Source: an uncultured Eubacteriales bacterium | GTDB taxonomy: Bacteria > Bacillota > Clostridia > Oscillospirales > Oscillospiraceae | Direction of reading: 5' to 3' | NCBI GenBank assembly: GCA_905198835.1 | Contig: CAJKDY010000010.1 | Coordinates: forward strand, 1 to 64,000 | DNA length: 64,000 nt | Shown: positions 57,921 through 64,000 of the stretch, piece after piece | Numbering within the stretch: position 1 is the stretch's first letter | Layout of the letters: each line of letters begins with the position of its first letter | Notes under the pieces: generated by a model | Seen by the model: the letters and a program-made list of their open reading frames with translations, nothing else | Told to the model about the DNA's origin: nothing | Databases searched by the model: none | Position numbers and translations under genes: made by a program

Positions 57921-59033
57921 ATGGCTACGGTGGTGCTCAAGGGCGTCAAAAAGGTCTATGGCAACAACATAACAGCGGTCCATAGCTTTGACCTGGACAT
58001 CAAGGATCAGGAATTCATCGTGCTGGTGGGGCCGTCCGGCTGCGGAAAGTCTACCACACTGCGGATGGTGGCCGGCCTGGAGGACATCAGCGAGGGCGAG
58101 CTTTTCATCGACGGCAGGCGCTGCAACGACGTGGAGCCTAAGGACCGGGACATCGCCATGGTCTTTCAGTCCTACGCCCTCTATCCCCACATGACCGTGC
58201 GAGAGAATATGGCCTTTCCCCTGAAGCTGAAAAAGCGGCCAAAGGCCGAGATCGACAAGGCCGTTGCGGACGCGGCGGCGGTTTTGGGCATTACCGAATA
58301 CCTGGACCGCAAGCCCCGCGCCCTCTCCGGCGGCCAGCGCCAGCGGGTGGCCATCGGCCGGGCCATTGTCCGGGAGCCCAAGGTGCTGCTGATGGACGAG
58401 CCGCTGTCCAATCTGGACGCCAAGCTGCGCAACCAGATGCGCTCGGAGATCATCAAGCTGCGCGGGCGCATCAACACCACCTTTGTCTACGTGACCCATG
58501 ACCAGGTGGAGGCCATGACCCTGGGCGACCGCATCGTCATCATGAGGGACGGCCACATCCAGCAGACCGGCACGCCCCAAGAGGTCTTTGAGCACCCGGC
58601 CAATCTTTTCGTGGCAGGGTTCATCGGGATGCCCCAGATGAACTTCTTCCAAAACGCCCGTCTCACCGCCGACGGCACCGTGCAGCTGGGCAAGACCGCC
58701 ATTGCCCTGCCCCGCCAGACTGCCGCGGCCCTGGCTGGACGGGAGGGCCCGGTCATCGCGGGCATCCGGCCCACCCATATGAAGCTGTGTTCCTCCAAGG
58801 AGCCCCAGGCACTGGCAGGCACGGTGGACGTGTGCGAGATGATGGGCAGCGAGATCCATCTCCACCTGACCGTCCAGGGCCAGGAGGTGGTGCTGGTGCT
58901 GCCCACGGCGGACCTGAGCGAGCACTGGCGGGGCGGGATCAACAAAGGGACTGCCCTGGCCTTTACCGCGCCGGGACGGCTGGTGCACCTCTTTGACCCG
59001 GACAGCGGTGAAAACCTGCTGCCCCAACCCTAG
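57921..59033 (+). CDS. Sugar ABC transporter ATP-binding protein (UgpC/MsmX type)
   Basis: A 370-residue ATPase. Walker A GPSGCGKSTTLRMVAGL, Q-loop VFQSYALYPHMTVREN, signature ALSGGQRQRVAIGRAIVREP, Walker B VLLMDEPLSNLDAKL, H-loop VTHDQVEAMTLGDR; the C-terminal TOBE/regulatory domain (about 240-370) is present. This is the ATPase shared by several carbohydrate importers in Firmicutes (MsmX, MalK, UgpC). No permease or binding protein is near, so it is probably a multi-purpose orphan. The ATG at 57921 has GGGAGGGG 11 bases upstream. Confidence 0.92.
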   Translation: MATVVLKGVKKVYGNNITAVHSFDLDIKDQEFIVLVGPSGCGKSTTLRMVAGLEDISEGELFIDGRRCNDVEPKDRDIAMVFQSYALYPHMTVRENMAFPLKLKKRPKAEIDKAVADAAAVLGITEYLDRKPRALSGGQRQRVAIGRAIVREPKVLLMDEPLSNLDAKLRNQMRSEIIKLRGRINTTFVYVTHDQVEAMTLGDRIVIMRDGHIQQTGTPQEVFEHPANLFVAGFIGMPQMNFFQNARLTADGTVQLGKTAIALPRQTAAALAGREGPVIAGIRPTHMKLCSSKEPQALAGTVDVCEMMGSEIHLHLTVQGQEVVLVLPTADLSEHWRGGINKGTALAFTAPGRLVHLFDPDSGENLLPQP

Positions 59034-59034
59034 C

Positions 59035-59067
59035 AAAAAGCCCGGACCAAGTGGTCCGGGCTTTTTC
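59035..59067. terminator. Bidirectional terminator
   Basis: AAAAAGCCCGGACC / GGTCCGGGCTTTTT with a 4-base loop between the convergent ABC ATPase and amtB genes. Confidence 0.92.
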
Positions 59068-59074
59068 GCTGTCT

Positions 59075-60841
59075 TTACTCCACGTCCTGCAGGGCGTCGT
59101 AGCCCTCCTCGCCGGTGCGGACCTTGACGACATTTTCCACATCGTAGACGAAGATCTTACCGTCGCCGATATGGCCGGTATAGAGAGCCTTTTTCGCCGC
59201 GTCGATGACGGAGCGGACCGGGATCTTGCTCACCACCACGTCCAGCTGTACCTTGGGCAGCAGCGTGGCCTCCAGCTTGACGCCCCGGTAGTATTCCGGC
59301 GCGCCCTTCTGAGCGCCGCAGCCCATGACGTGGCTGACGGTCATACCGGTGACGCCCAGGCCGGTGAGGGCGGTGGTCAAGCGCTCCAGGCGGCTCTCCT
59401 TACACACGATCTCCACCTTGGTGAACTTGGGCTGGTCGGGGTCTCTGGGCTGGGGCACGAAGGAGGGCTCAGCCTTGACGCTCACCGCCTCAGCCATGGG
59501 CACGTCGCCAGAGACGACCAGGGCATCGGCATAGTCCACCGTCTCGGGGGCGAAGGTAAAGCCGTCGTAGGCGGAGGGCAGGCCGTGCTCGGCCTTATCG
59601 AGGCCCTCCATCTCCTCCTCGGCGGAGGCCCGCAGGCCCACGGTCTTTTTGATGACCCAGAAGGCGATGGTGATGGTCACAGCCGTCCAGGCAGCCGTGG
59701 CCAGCATGCCCACCAGCTGGATGCCCAGCTGCTGGAAGCCGCCGCCGTAAAAGAGGCCCTTGTCGGCGATCTGGTTGGCACCGCCGGTGATGCCACGGGC
59801 AAAGGCGGGGGCGGTGTCGGTGGCCACCAGACCCACGGCGATGGTGCCCCAGATGCCGTTCATCATGTGGACGGCCACCGCGCCTACGGGGTCGTCGATG
59901 TGGAGCACATGGTCCATTAGCCACACGCCGAAGACCACCAGCACGCCGCTGACCGCGCCCACAAAGGCGGCCCCGGCGGCGTCACACACATCGCAGGGCG
60001 CGGTGACGGCCACCAGTCCGGCCAGAGAGGCGTTGAGGCACATAGACACGTCGGGCTTACCGTATTTGATCCAGGTGAACACCATGCACACCACCGTGGC
60101 TACGCTGGGGGCGATGGTGGTGGTGACGAAGATGGAGCCCATCTCGGGCACGTTCACCGCCGCCGCGCCGTTGAAGCCATACCAGCCCAGCCACAAAATG
60201 AACACGCCCAGGCAGCCCAGGGGCAGGCTGTGGCCGGGGAAGGCGTTGACCTTGGTGACCTTGCCCGACTTGTCCCGGACAAACTTGCCGATGCGGGGGC
60301 CCAGCATCCACGCGCCGATGAAGGCGGAGATGCCGCCCACCATGTGGATACAGTTGGACCCGGCGAAATCGTGGAAGCCCATCTGGGCCAGCCACCCGCC
60401 GCCCCAGGTCCAGTGGGCCTCGATGGGGTAGATGACGGCGGAGATGACGCCGGAGTAGATGCAGTAGCTCAAAAACTTGGTCCGCTCGGCCATAGCGCCG
60501 GAGACGATGGTGGCGGTGGTGGCGCAGAAGACCAGGTTGAAGACGAAGTTGGACCAGTCAAACTCGGCGTAGTTGGTAAATATATCCAGGTTAGGGATGC
60601 CCACCAGGCCGAACAGGGCGTCCTCGCCCAGGAAAAGGCCAAATCCCAGCAGCACGAAGACCACCGTGCCGATGCAGAAGTCCATCAGGTTCTTCATCAG
60701 GATGTTGCCCGCGTTCTTGGCCCGGGTGAAGCCGGTCTCCACCATGGCAAAGCCCGCCTGCATCCAGAACACCAGCGCCGCGCCGATCAAAAACCAGACG
60801 CTGAACACCTCTCCTTGTACCGCGCTTAAGATCTCTTCCAT
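59075..60841 (-). CDS. amtB: Ammonium channel AmtB fused to a P-II domain
   Basis: A 588-residue fusion. Residues about 1-415 are an Amt channel with 11 spans; the twin pore histidines are in FAGSNCIHMVGGISAFIG and DPVGAVAVHMMNGIWGTI, and VFWMQAGFAMVETGFTRAKN is the conserved N-terminal region. After an acidic linker, residues about 476-588 are a P-II (GlnB/GlnK) protein: FTKVEIVCKESRLERLTTAL, GMTVSHVMGCGAQKGAPEYY, then KLEATLLPKVQLDVVVSK and GKIFVYDVENVVKVRTGEEG. In the T-loop the position of the uridylylated Tyr51 is Leu (YRGVKL), so uridylylation is unlikely; gating should depend on ATP/ADP/2-oxoglutarate. AGGAGG is upstream of the ATG. An intrinsic terminator separates it from glnN. Confidence 0.93.
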   Translation of the reverse strand: MEEILSAVQGEVFSVWFLIGAALVFWMQAGFAMVETGFTRAKNAGNILMKNLMDFCIGTVVFVLLGFGLFLGEDALFGLVGIPNLDIFTNYAEFDWSNFVFNLVFCATTATIVSGAMAERTKFLSYCIYSGVISAVIYPIEAHWTWGGGWLAQMGFHDFAGSNCIHMVGGISAFIGAWMLGPRIGKFVRDKSGKVTKVNAFPGHSLPLGCLGVFILWLGWYGFNGAAAVNVPEMGSIFVTTTIAPSVATVVCMVFTWIKYGKPDVSMCLNASLAGLVAVTAPCDVCDAAGAAFVGAVSGVLVVFGVWLMDHVLHIDDPVGAVAVHMMNGIWGTIAVGLVATDTAPAFARGITGGANQIADKGLFYGGGFQQLGIQLVGMLATAAWTAVTITIAFWVIKKTVGLRASAEEEMEGLDKAEHGLPSAYDGFTFAPETVDYADALVVSGDVPMAEAVSVKAEPSFVPQPRDPDQPKFTKVEIVCKESRLERLTTALTGLGVTGMTVSHVMGCGAQKGAPEYYRGVKLEATLLPKVQLDVVVSKIPVRSVIDAAKKALYTGHIGDGKIFVYDVENVVKVRTGEEGYDALQDVE

Positions 60842-60866
60842 TGCTGATTCCTCCTCTTTTTTTCAT

Positions 60867-60910
60867 AAAAAGGGCGTATGCGGCGCTTTGCCGCATACGC
60901 CTTTGTATGC
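60867..60910 (-). promoter_or_regulatory. Terminator with overlapping hexaloop hairpin in the glnN-amtB gap (candidate ANTAR site)
   Basis: On the minus strand a 12-bp terminator stem (GGCGTATGCGGC, 60901-60890, with 60884-60873) and T5 lie between glnN and amtB, with no promoter between it and amtB. The hairpin GCATAC-AAAGGC-GTATGC (60910-60893) uses the same bases: a perfect 6-bp stem and a hexaloop with A1 and G4, the ANTAR recognition pattern. Forming it breaks the terminator. Only one such hairpin is recognisable; ANTAR sites usually have two. Confidence 0.7.
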
Positions 60911-60929
60911 TTTGTAAGGGTTTCTCGCT

Positions 60930-63032
60930 TTACACTCGGAACATCAGATCGCCATAGCTGGGATAGGGCCAGTCCTTGGCGTCGGTGTTCAGTTCCATAG
61001 CGTCTACGCTCTGGCGCAGGGCCTCCATGGCGGGAATGAGCTTGGTCTTGCAGTATTTGGCCTGGGCCAGAACATCCTTCTGGCTACCCACCTTGTCCAA
61101 GACCGCGTCCAAAGCGTCTACCTTGTCATAGGTCTCGTCCAGCAGGGCCGAGAGTTTGGCGATCAGCGCCGTCTGGGCCTTACACTTGAGGCCCTTCACC
61201 GCCAGCTGCTGGTTTTTCACGCTCTTGGCCAGATGGCCCACATAGGCGCTGACGGCGGGGATCACATCCCGGCGGACCATCTCCGAAAGGGTCAGACCCT
61301 CGATGTTCAGGGTCTTGGTGTACTCCTCCAGATTGGTCTCGTACCGGGCCTCCATCTCGGTCTGGGTGTAGATCTTGTGCTGGGCGAAAAGCTGGACGTT
61401 CTTGGGGTCCATGTAATGGGGCAGGGCGTCTACGGTGGTCTTCAGGTTCAAAAGGCCACGCTTTTGCGCCTCTTTGACCCAGGCGTCGGAGTAGCCGTCG
61501 CCGTTGAAGATGATGCGCTTGTGGGCCTTGACGGTCTTTTTGACAAGCGTCAGGGCGTCCTTTGTCAGGTCCTTGCTTTTTTCCAGGGCGTCGGCAAACT
61601 GCCGCAGCTCCTCAGCGGCGATGGTGTTGAGCATGATGTTGGGACAGGCGATGGAGATGGCCGAGCCCAGGGAGCGAAACTCGAACTTGTTGCCGGTAAA
61701 GGCAAAGGGGGAGGTGCGGTTGCGGTCGGTGGTGTCCTTGGCCAGGTCGGGCAACACGTGGACGCCGGTCTCCAGCTTGGCGACTGCCGCGCCGCCGTAG
61801 GCTTTCCCCTTTTCGATGGCGTCCAGCACGGCGGTGAGTTCATCGCCCAGGAACATGGAGATGATGGCGGGCGGGGCCTCGTTGGCGCCCAGGCGGTGGT
61901 CATTGCCGGCGCTGGCCACGCTGATACGCAGCAGGTCCTGATACTCGTCCACGCCCTTGATCACGGCGGCCAGGAAGAGAAGGAACTGCACGTTCTCCGC
62001 CGGAGACTTGCCCGGATCCAGCAGGTTCTTGCCCGTGTCGGTGGACAGCGACCAGTTGTTGTGCTTGCCCGAGCCGTTGACCCCGGCGAAGGGCTTTTCG
62101 TGGAGGAGGCACACCAGGCCGTGGCGGGCGGCCACGTTCTTCATCATCTCCATGGTCAGCTGGTTGTGGTCGGTGGCCATATTGGTGGTAGTGAAGATAG
62201 GGGCCAGCTCATGCTGGGCGGGGGCCACCTCGTTGTGCTTGGTCTTGGCCAGGATGCCCAGCTTCCAAAGCTCCTCGTCCAGCTCCTTCATAAAGGCGGC
62301 CACCCGGGGCTTGATGGCGCCGAAGTAGTGGTCCTCCAGCTCCTGGCCCTTGGGGGCCTTGGCCCCCAGCAGGGTCCGGCCGGTAAACATCAGGTCGGGC
62401 CGCTTGTCGTAGAGGGCCTTGTCCACCAGGAAATACTCCTGCTCGGGCCCCACGGTGGTGACCACCCGCTTGGCCGCCGTGTCCCCGAAGAGCCGCAGCA
62501 CCCGCAAAGCCTGGGTGCTCAGGGCCTCCATGGAGCGCAGCAGCGGCGTCTTCTTGTCCAGCACCTCGCCGCCGTAGGAGCAGAAGGCGGTGGGGATATA
62601 CAGCGTGCCGCCCTTGACAAAGGCGTAGCTGGTGGGGTCCCAGGCGGTGTAGCCCCTGGCCTCAAAGGTGGCCCGCAATCCGCCGGAGGGGAAGGAGGAC
62701 GCGTCGGGCTCGCCCCGGATCAGCTCCTTGCCGGAAAACTGCATGATGACCCGGCCATGGCCGGTGGGGGAGATGAAGCTGTCGTGCTTTTCGGCGGTGA
62801 CGCCGGAGAGGGGCTGGAACCAGTGGGTAAAGTGGGTGGCCCCCAGCTCCACCGCCCAGTCCTTCATGGCCCCGGCCACGGCGTTGGCCACCGCCGGGTC
62901 CAGGTCTCGCCCCTCGTCCATGGTCTTGCGAAGGGACTTATACACGTCCTTGGGCAGCCGCTCTTGCATGACGTCGTCATTAAATACCATGCTCCCAAAC
63001 AGCTGCGGCACACTCTTGCGTTTGTCTTCCAT
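60930..63032 (-). CDS. glnN: Type III glutamine synthetase GlnN
   Basis: A 700-residue type III glutamine synthetase, longer and different in order from GlnA I. SVPQLFGSMVFNDDVMQERL opens the type III-specific N-terminal region; KHDSFISPTGHGRVIMQFSG, FCSYGGEVLDKKTPLLRS and GPEQEYFLVDKALYDKRPDL are in the catalytic part; KHNEVAPAQHELAPIFTTTN, KPFAGVNGSGKHNNWSLSTD and RTSPFAFTGNKFEFRSLGSA carry metal, ammonia and ATP contacts. It makes glutamine from glutamate and ammonium. The ATG at 63032 has GGAGAGGAAGG upstream. Its own promoter is at 63123-63151, and a terminator lies in the leader. The amtB gene is downstream. Confidence 0.96.
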   Translation of the reverse strand: MEDKRKSVPQLFGSMVFNDDVMQERLPKDVYKSLRKTMDEGRDLDPAVANAVAGAMKDWAVELGATHFTHWFQPLSGVTAEKHDSFISPTGHGRVIMQFSGKELIRGEPDASSFPSGGLRATFEARGYTAWDPTSYAFVKGGTLYIPTAFCSYGGEVLDKKTPLLRSMEALSTQALRVLRLFGDTAAKRVVTTVGPEQEYFLVDKALYDKRPDLMFTGRTLLGAKAPKGQELEDHYFGAIKPRVAAFMKELDEELWKLGILAKTKHNEVAPAQHELAPIFTTTNMATDHNQLTMEMMKNVAARHGLVCLLHEKPFAGVNGSGKHNNWSLSTDTGKNLLDPGKSPAENVQFLLFLAAVIKGVDEYQDLLRISVASAGNDHRLGANEAPPAIISMFLGDELTAVLDAIEKGKAYGGAAVAKLETGVHVLPDLAKDTTDRNRTSPFAFTGNKFEFRSLGSAISIACPNIMLNTIAAEELRQFADALEKSKDLTKDALTLVKKTVKAHKRIIFNGDGYSDAWVKEAQKRGLLNLKTTVDALPHYMDPKNVQLFAQHKIYTQTEMEARYETNLEEYTKTLNIEGLTLSEMVRRDVIPAVSAYVGHLAKSVKNQQLAVKGLKCKAQTALIAKLSALLDETYDKVDALDAVLDKVGSQKDVLAQAKYCKTKLIPAMEALRQSVDAMELNTDAKDWPYPSYGDLMFRV

Positions 63033-63070
63033 CGCGCTTCCTTCCTCTCCATTGAAGATTTCTCTCAAGC

Positions 63071-63116
63071 AAAAAAGGGCGCTTTGGGGAAGCCCCATCA
63101 GCGCCCTTGCCAGGAT
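63071..63116 (-). promoter_or_regulatory. glnN leader terminator/attenuator with overlapping hexaloop hairpin
   Basis: Minus-strand transcript from about 63116: a terminator stem AAGGGCGCT (63108-63100) / AGCGCCCTT (63083-63075) with inner GGGG/CCCC and six T, ending 38 bases before glnN. The same bases can form ATC-CT-GGC-AAGGGC-GCT-GAT (63116-63097): AUC/GAU and GGC/GCU pairs, 2-base bulge, hexaloop AAGGGC with A1 and G4. No other minus-strand gene lies upstream, so the terminator can only act on glnN. Confidence 0.7.
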
Positions 63117-63122
63117 GGGTGC

Positions 63123-63151
63123 ATTATACGCCTGCCCATCGGTCCTGTCAA
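63123..63151 (-). promoter_or_regulatory. Promoter of glnN
   Basis: Minus strand TTGACA (63151-63146), 17-base spacer, TATAAT (63128-63123): full consensus. Start expected near 63116. The dyad GATGGG/CCCATC straddles the -10 (63140-63135 and 63119-63114). Confidence 0.85.
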
Positions 63152-63276
63152 TGGATTTTTGGCGATTTCTGCAAGTTGCATAATTGCTACTTGCAAAGAT
63201 ACCCGCCATTTTAAGCAATCTAGCCAGTTATCCCCAAATGTTGTGAAATTTATTCTTCTTAAAATTGCATTTTCTC
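63152..63276. other. Divergent intergenic region glnN / ANTAR gene
   Basis: The 339-base gap 63033-63371 holds the glnN leader and promoter, this AT-rich centre, and the ANTAR promoter. I find no further gene in it. The only structure is the dyad TGCAAGT (63170-63176) / ACTTGCA (63189-63195), midway between the two promoters. Confidence 0.6.
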
Positions 63277-63306
63277 TTGACAAGCCTGACCCAGCCGCCC
63301 TATAAT
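63277..63306 (+). promoter_or_regulatory. Promoter of the ANTAR-purF operon
   Basis: TTGACA (63277-63282), 18-base spacer, TATAAT (63301-63306). The leader (to 63371) contains CAAGG / CCTTG with TTTTGTT after it, a weak terminator-like hairpin at 63317-63340. Confidence 0.78.
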
Positions 63307-63371
63307 CGAAGGCAAGGACAACGGCGCCCTTGTTTTGTTGGTTCACCCCATATAAAGGATCGGTGATCGCA

Positions 63372-63596
63372 ATGACAGAACGTGAACGCATCCATGAACT
63401 GGAGGAGGAAAACGCCGTCCTCCGAAGCCAGCTGGCCACCGCCCGGCTGGTAGGCCGGGCCAAGTGCCTGCTGGTGCGCTACCGGGATCTGACCGAGCCC
63501 GAGGCCCACCACCATATTGAAAAGGAAGCCATGGACCGGCAGATGACCCGCCGGGCCGTGGCGGAGGAGATCGTGGCGGAGCTGGGCGAGAGATGA
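63372..63596 (+). CDS. Minimal ANTAR-domain RNA-binding protein
   Basis: A 74-residue protein. Residues 1-25 (TERERIHELEEENAVLRSQL) form a coiled coil; 28-74 are the three-helix ANTAR domain: RAKCLLVRYRDLTEPEAHHH, then EAMDRQMTRRAVAEEIVAEL. In EutV, NasR and AmiR the ANTAR domain binds hairpins with A1/G4 hexaloops and prevents terminator formation; there it is fused to a receiver or sensor, which is absent here. Dimerisation may come from the coiled coil. It overlaps purF by 4 bases (ATGA). The ATG at 63372 is supported by family start; the ribosome binding site is weak (GGATCGGTGA). Likely regulates glnN and amtB. Confidence 0.85.
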   Translation: MTERERIHELEEENAVLRSQLATARLVGRAKCLLVRYRDLTEPEAHHHIEKEAMDRQMTRRAVAEEIVAELGER

Positions 63597-64000
63597 GCGC
63601 TTACGGTATGAGAAGGGCCGCGCCGGGCAAGGCCCATGAGGAGTGCGCCGTCTTTGGCGTCAGCCTGAAGCCGGTTGGGTCGGCGGAGGGGGCGGGGATC
63701 GCCTACAATGCGCTGCTGGCCATGCAGCACCGGGGCCAGGAGGGCTGCGGCATCGCCGCGGCGCAAGGAAGCGCCATCCCCTGCGCTAAGGGCGTAGGAT
63801 TGGTCAGCGAGGTCTTCACCCCCCAGGCGATGGCCCGGCTGCCCGAGAGCCGCTGCGCCATCGGCCATACCCGGTACTCCACCACCGGGGGCAGCGATCC
63901 GGGGAATGTCCAGCCCTTTGTCCACGACTTTCTGACCGGGCGGATCGCCACCGCCCACAACGGGAACGTGGTCAACGCCCAGGAGCTGCGCCATAGGCTC
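63593..64000 (+). CDS. purF: Amidophosphoribosyltransferase PurF (partial, N-terminus)
   Basis: The first 136 codons; the gene runs off the right edge. This is the class II glutaminase domain of PurF: HEECAVFGVSLKPVGSAEGA with Cys18 as the nucleophile after removal of a 17-residue propeptide, AMQHRGQEGCGIAAAQG, GHTRYSTTGGSDPGNVQPFV, and AHNGNVVNAQEL. PurF uses glutamine to start purine synthesis. Its start overlaps the ANTAR gene stop, so purine synthesis and the ANTAR regulator are translated together. The ATG at 63593 is favoured; a second ATG is at codon 6. Confidence 0.93.
   Translation, partial: MSAYGMRRAAPGKAHEECAVFGVSLKPVGSAEGAGIAYNALLAMQHRGQEGCGIAAAQGSAIPCAKGVGLVSEVFTPQAMARLPESRCAIGHTRYSTTGGSDPGNVQPFVHDFLTGRIATAHNGNVVNAQELRHRL

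Noticed and set aside
61233..63305. 690-codon open frame on the plus strand
   Set aside because: Antisense to glnN, crosses the glnN promoter; shadow frame.

Overview
The window is GC-rich DNA from what looks like a spore-forming, anaerobic Clostridia. The mix of genes suggests a gut member of the Oscillospiraceae (Flavonifractor/Lawsonibacter/Intestinimonas-like). This is inference from gene content: sporulation genes yqfC, yqfD, ylbJ and sigK, a biotin-dependent decarboxylase, AdhE, type III glutamine synthetase, a bile salt hydrolase, a serpin, a clostripain and a pectate lyase. I see no phage, plasmid, IS element or CRISPR array. Most of it is ordinary chromosomal core, densely packed in short operons on both strands.

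Layout. 0-2 kb: a sodium-pump decarboxylase operon (oadA, oadG, biotin carrier, cut by the left edge), then tRNA-Gln. 2-11 kb: a small membrane protein, an ArsC/Spx-like protein, a BlaI/M56 sensor pair with clear operators, a MATE exporter, a small-molecule kinase and adhE. 11-18.4 kb: an SPFH protein, then the conserved Firmicutes cluster yqfC-yqfD-phoH ... ybeY-era-recO, interrupted by a membrane gene and a divergent XRE-regulator/62-aa gene cassette. 18.5-24.8 kb: a lipoprotein, ylbJ, a Cys-rich small protein, a large secreted pectate lyase and a ROK regulator. 24.9-33.2 kb: typA, a CBS protein, queH, a two-gene SUF system, a two-component system and a CDF transporter. 33.3-37.2 kb: a radical SAM/DUF4130 pair, a TtcA-like enzyme, rplM-rpsI. 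37.3-46.5 kb: a serpin lipoprotein, degV, plsY plus a glycolipid glycosyltransferase, sigK, an NSS transporter, a cytidylate-kinase-like gene, tRNA-Ala and split transketolase. 46.6-56.3 kb: clostripain, azlCD, DUF362-DUF3842-bile salt hydrolase, and a metallophosphoesterase/TlpA/DUF975 operon. 56.4-59 kb: tRNA-Arg and tRNA-Val, two unknown membrane proteins, an orphan sugar-ABC ATPase.

The most interesting part is the right end (59-64 kb). glnN (type III glutamine synthetase) and amtB (ammonium channel fused to a P-II domain) run leftward. A very small ANTAR-domain protein gene, overlapping purF, runs rightward from the other side of the same intergenic region. Both glnN and amtB have an intrinsic terminator in the leader. 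In both, the first bases of the terminator's ascending arm can instead form a hairpin with a hexaloop that has A at position 1 and G at position 4, the feature ANTAR proteins are known to recognise. This suggests a local nitrogen/purine antitermination circuit run by an ANTAR protein that has no visible sensor domain.

Start codons were often moved inward from the longest reading frame to the codon with a well-spaced ribosome binding site; these choices are stated per gene. All family names come from motif recognition by eye, not from database searches.
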